DNA from: Tahibacter aquaticus
GTDB taxonomy: Bacteria; Pseudomonadota; Gammaproteobacteria; Xanthomonadales; Rhodanobacteraceae
DNA length: 64,000 nt
NCBI RefSeq assembly: GCF_004363655.1
Contig: NZ_SNZH01000003.1
Span: 180,020-244,019 of the forward strand
Direction: 5' to 3'
Below, in pieces: positions 61,910 through 64,000 of this stretch; the first letter of the stretch is position 1; each line of letters opens with the position of its first letter. The notes under the pieces are model-generated. The model did no database searches. It was not told the DNA's origin and saw nothing but the letters and a program-made list of their open reading frames with translations. Position numbers and translations under genes: made by a program.

Positions 61910-63439
61910 ATGAATGCCGTCACTTCGCTCAAAGCCTACGCCACCGACCCTGCCTCGATCTTCAAGCCGCGCTACGACAATTTCATAGGCGGCGAATGGC
62001 TGCCGCCGAAAAGCGGCGAATATTTCGAAAACATCACGCCGGTCACCGGCGCGGTATTCACCCGCGTCGCGCGGTCCAACAAGGACGATGTGGAAGCCGC
62101 GCTCGATGCCGCGCATGCGGCACGGGCCGCCTGGGGCCGCACTGCGGCAAGCGCGCGTGCGGCGGTACTCAATCGCATCGCCGAACGCATAGAACAGAAC
62201 CTGGAATTGCTGGCCTATGCGGAAACCTGGGACAACGGCAAGCCGATACGCGAAACCCTGAATGCGGATATTCCGCTCTGCGCCGATCATTTCCGCTATT
62301 TCGCCGCGGCCGTGCGCACCCAGGAAGGCGGCATAGGCGAGATCGACCACGACACCATCGCCTATCACTTCCACGAACCGCTGGGCGTGGTCGGCCAGAT
62401 CATCCCGTGGAATTTCCCGCTGCTGATGGCGACCTGGAAACTTGCGCCGGCGCTGGCCGCGGGCAATTGCGTCGTGCTCAAGCCGGCGGAACAGACGCCG
62501 GCCAGCATTCTGGTGCTGATGGAATTGATCGGCGATCTGCTGCCGCCGGGTGTGCTCAACGTGGTCAGCGGCTTTGGCCTGGAAGCGGGCAAGCCGCTGG
62601 CGTCGAGTCCGCGCATTGCCAAGATCGCTTTCACCGGCGAAACGACGACCGGACGGCTGATCATGCAGTACGCCAGCCAGAACCTGATTCCGGTGACGCT
62701 GGAGCTGGGCGGCAAATCGCCCAACATCTTCTTCGCCGACGTGATGGCGGTCGACGACGCGTTTCTCGACAAGGCGATCGAAGGTTTCGTCATGTTTGCC
62801 TTCAACCAGGGCGAGGTGTGTACCTGTCCGTCGCGTGCGCTGATCGAAGAGTCGATCTACGAGCGCTTCATGGAGCGGGCATTGCAGCGCGTCGCCGCGA
62901 TTCGCCAGGGCGATCCGCTCGACCCCAACACCATGATCGGTGCGCAGGCTTCCGGCGAGCAGCTGGAAAAGATCCTCAGCTACTTCGACATCGGCCGCCA
63001 GGAGGGGGCGCAGGTACTCATCGGTGGAGAGCGCAACACCTTGCCGGGCCACTTGCAGGGGGGCTACTACATCAAGCCCACCGTGTTCAAAGGACATAAC
63101 AAGATGCGCATATTCCAGGAGGAGATATTTGGGCCTGTGGTTTCGGTCACCACGTTCAGGACCGAAGAGGAAGCGCTGCAGATTGCCAACGACACCTTGT
63201 ACGGCCTGGGTGCTGGCGTCTGGAGCCGCGACGGCGCACGTCTGTATCGCATGGGACGCGAGATCCAGGCGGGCCGCGTCTGGACCAACTGCTATCACGC
63301 GTATCCGGCGCATGCGGCATTCGGCGGTTACAAGCAGTCGGGCATAGGCCGCGAAACGCACAAGATGATGCTCGACCACTATCAGCAGACCAAGAACCTG
63401 CTGGTCAGCTATTCGCCCAAGGCGCTCGGTTTCTTCTGA
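61910..63439 (+). CDS. NAD-dependent acetaldehyde dehydrogenase (AldB/ExaC-like)
   Basis: The protein has 509 residues from the ATG at 61910 (GGAG upstream). The start has [20 protein letters not shown], typical of the AldB/ExaC group. Motifs: [23 protein letters not shown]-binding [23 protein letters not shown] with the general-base Glu, and the catalytic loop GEVCTCPSR with Cys304 (Cys306 close by). The enzyme oxidises acetaldehyde or similar aldehydes to acids, for example in ethanol or acetoin use. The sigma-54 promoter and divergent AcoR-like activator indicate induction by its substrate or a related compound. A DUF779 gene follows, the usual partner of this group. Confidence 0.94.
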   Translation: MNAVTSLKAYATDPASIFKPRYDNFIGGEWLPPKSGEYFENITPVTGAVFTRVARSNKDDVEAALDAAHAARAAWGRTAASARAAVLNRIAERIEQNLELLAYAETWDNGKPIRETLNADIPLCADHFRYFAAAVRTQEGGIGEIDHDTIAYHFHEPLGVVGQIIPWNFPLLMATWKLAPALAAGNCVVLKPAEQTPASILVLMELIGDLLPPGVLNVVSGFGLEAGKPLASSPRIAKIAFTGETTTGRLIMQYASQNLIPVTLELGGKSPNIFFADVMAVDDAFLDKAIEGFVMFAFNQGEVCTCPSRALIEESIYERFMERALQRVAAIRQGDPLDPNTMIGAQASGEQLEKILSYFDIGRQEGAQVLIGGERNTLPGHLQGGYYIKPTVFKGHNKMRIFQEEIFGPVVSVTTFRTEEEALQIANDTLYGLGAGVWSRDGARLYRMGREIQAGRVWTNCYHAYPAHAAFGGYKQSGIGRETHKMMLDHYQQTKNLLVSYSPKALGFF

Positions 63440-63448
63440 TCGTTGCGT

Positions 63449-63478
63449 GCCGGCCGGGCCTCACGTCGCCCGGCCGGC
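63449..63478 (+). terminator. GC-rich stem-loop after the aldehyde dehydrogenase gene
   Basis: GCCGGCCGGGC (63449-63459) pairs perfectly with GCCCGGCCGGC (63468-63478). It sits between the stop at 63439 and the DUF779 start at 63492 and has no T-run, so it may partly attenuate or stabilise the upstream message rather than end it. Confidence 0.5.
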
Positions 63479-63491
63479 CAGGGCAGACCGC

Positions 63492-63869
63492 ATGACTACT
63501 CATCCGCCACAAGTGATCGCCACCCTGGCCGCGCTGCAGCTGATTGCACGGCTGCGCGACAGGCATGGCCCATTGATGTTTCACCAGTCTGGCGGATGCT
63601 GCGACGGCTCTTCGCCGATGTGCTTTGTCCAGGGCGAATTCATCCTGGGCGACCACGATGTACGGCTGGGCGAGATCGGCGATGCGCCGTTCTATATCAG
63701 TCCGGCCCAGTTCGCCTATTGGAAACACACCCAGCTCATCATTGACGTGGTGGCTGGCCGCGGCGGCATGTTTTCGCTGGAGAACGGCGAAGGCGTGCGC
63801 TTTCTGCTGCGTTCGCGCCTGTTTGCCGACGACGAATTCCTGGCTTTGCAGGCGGCGGGGCGCGTATGA
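63492..63869 (+). CDS. DUF779 protein, companion of aldehyde dehydrogenase
   Basis: The protein has 125 residues from the ATG at 63492. The Cys-rich centre HQSGGCCDGSSPMCF, followed by GEFILGDHDVRLGEI and FYISPAQFAYWKHTQLI, is the DUF779 pattern. These small proteins are often encoded directly after AldB/ExaC-type dehydrogenases; the clustered Cys suggest metal or aldehyde binding, but no activity is established. It is probably cotranscribed with the dehydrogenase from the sigma-54 promoter, unless the hairpin in the 52-bp gap stops transcription. Confidence 0.88.
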   Translation: MTTHPPQVIATLAALQLIARLRDRHGPLMFHQSGGCCDGSSPMCFVQGEFILGDHDVRLGEIGDAPFYISPAQFAYWKHTQLIIDVVAGRGGMFSLENGEGVRFLLRSRLFADDEFLALQAAGRV

Positions 63870-63979
63870 GCCGCAAGCCCGCGAAAAACCGTGTATCGCT
63901 TCGTGGCAGCGGCGAGGGTGCGGTCTCACCGCGGATCATCGCGGAGCACGGGGGCGGCGCAGCCTGCAAAATGCACTGA
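63866..63979 (+). CDS. Doubtful 37-codon ORF coupled to DUF779
   Basis: An ATGA overlap with the DUF779 stop (63866-63869) opens a short frame, MSRKPAKNRVSLRGSGEGAV then SPRIIAEHGGGAACKMH, ending at 63979. The coupling position is suggestive, but the composition is unremarkable and no family is known, so chance is a good alternative. Confidence 0.22.
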   Translation: MSRKPAKNRVSLRGSGEGAVSPRIIAEHGGGAACKMH

Positions 63980-64000
63980 GCGATACCGCCGGTGCGGCAA

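Overview
The window is high-GC bacterial DNA with dense coding and no tRNA, rRNA or CRISPR array. The gene set (metK, B12-riboswitch-controlled metE, dusB, a TonB receptor followed by DUF3325/DUF3649/PepSY proteins, many large secreted proteins) and the hairpin-rich intergenic repeats suggest a gammaproteobacterium of the Lysobacterales (Xanthomonas/Lysobacter/Rhodanobacter side). That placement is an inference from gene content; no marker gene is decisive.

Layout. 1-4 kb: a large secreted protein and a divergently transcribed exported protein, separated by a perfect 22-bp palindrome. 4.1-4.2 kb: a MITE-like inverted-repeat element. 4.4-13.9 kb: a tight operon of a YjfI-like protein, a coiled-coil protein with a histone-H1-like tail, a small basic protein, a YqiJ-like membrane protein, a YqiK flotillin and a 1689-residue AAA ATPase; this looks like a membrane-stress or membrane-remodelling module. 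13.9-31.4 kb: five tandem same-strand paralogues of about 1,080-1,110 residues, all secreted and all ending in two WY...WFTY modules, plus the decayed 3' end of a sixth copy.

31.6-42 kb is mostly housekeeping: metK, an M36 metallopeptidase, metE under a cobalamin riboswitch, a four-gene phospholipid operon resembling ynbAB (CDP-alcohol phosphotransferase, PlsC-type acyltransferase, CdsA/YnbB-type cytidylyltransferase, DUF4893) and dusB. 42.2-44 kb is a small accessory patch: an AT-richer orphan gene, then what I read as a C4-type antisense RNA with a tRNA-like closing stem and terminator, a 27-codon leader ORF, and a 92-residue protein gene coupled to the leader by an ATGA overlap. It is followed by a 10-unit array of exact 21-bp period. 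44-50 kb: a secreted protein, a likely nucleoside salvage operon (CNT transporter, small membrane protein, ribokinase) and a diguanylate cyclase.

49.9-50.8 kb is about 1 kb of non-coding repeat mosaic. 50.8-55.1 kb is a Fur-box-preceded siderophore uptake operon. 55.1-59.1 kb holds a second inverted-repeat element, an acetyltransferase and a set of phospholipase-C-like enzyme, PpiC-type foldase and membrane-anchored protein. 59.8-63.9 kb is an aldehyde-oxidation locus: an AcoR-type sigma-54 activator divergent from an aldehyde dehydrogenase and its DUF779 companion, with a sigma-54 promoter and a palindromic candidate activator site between them.
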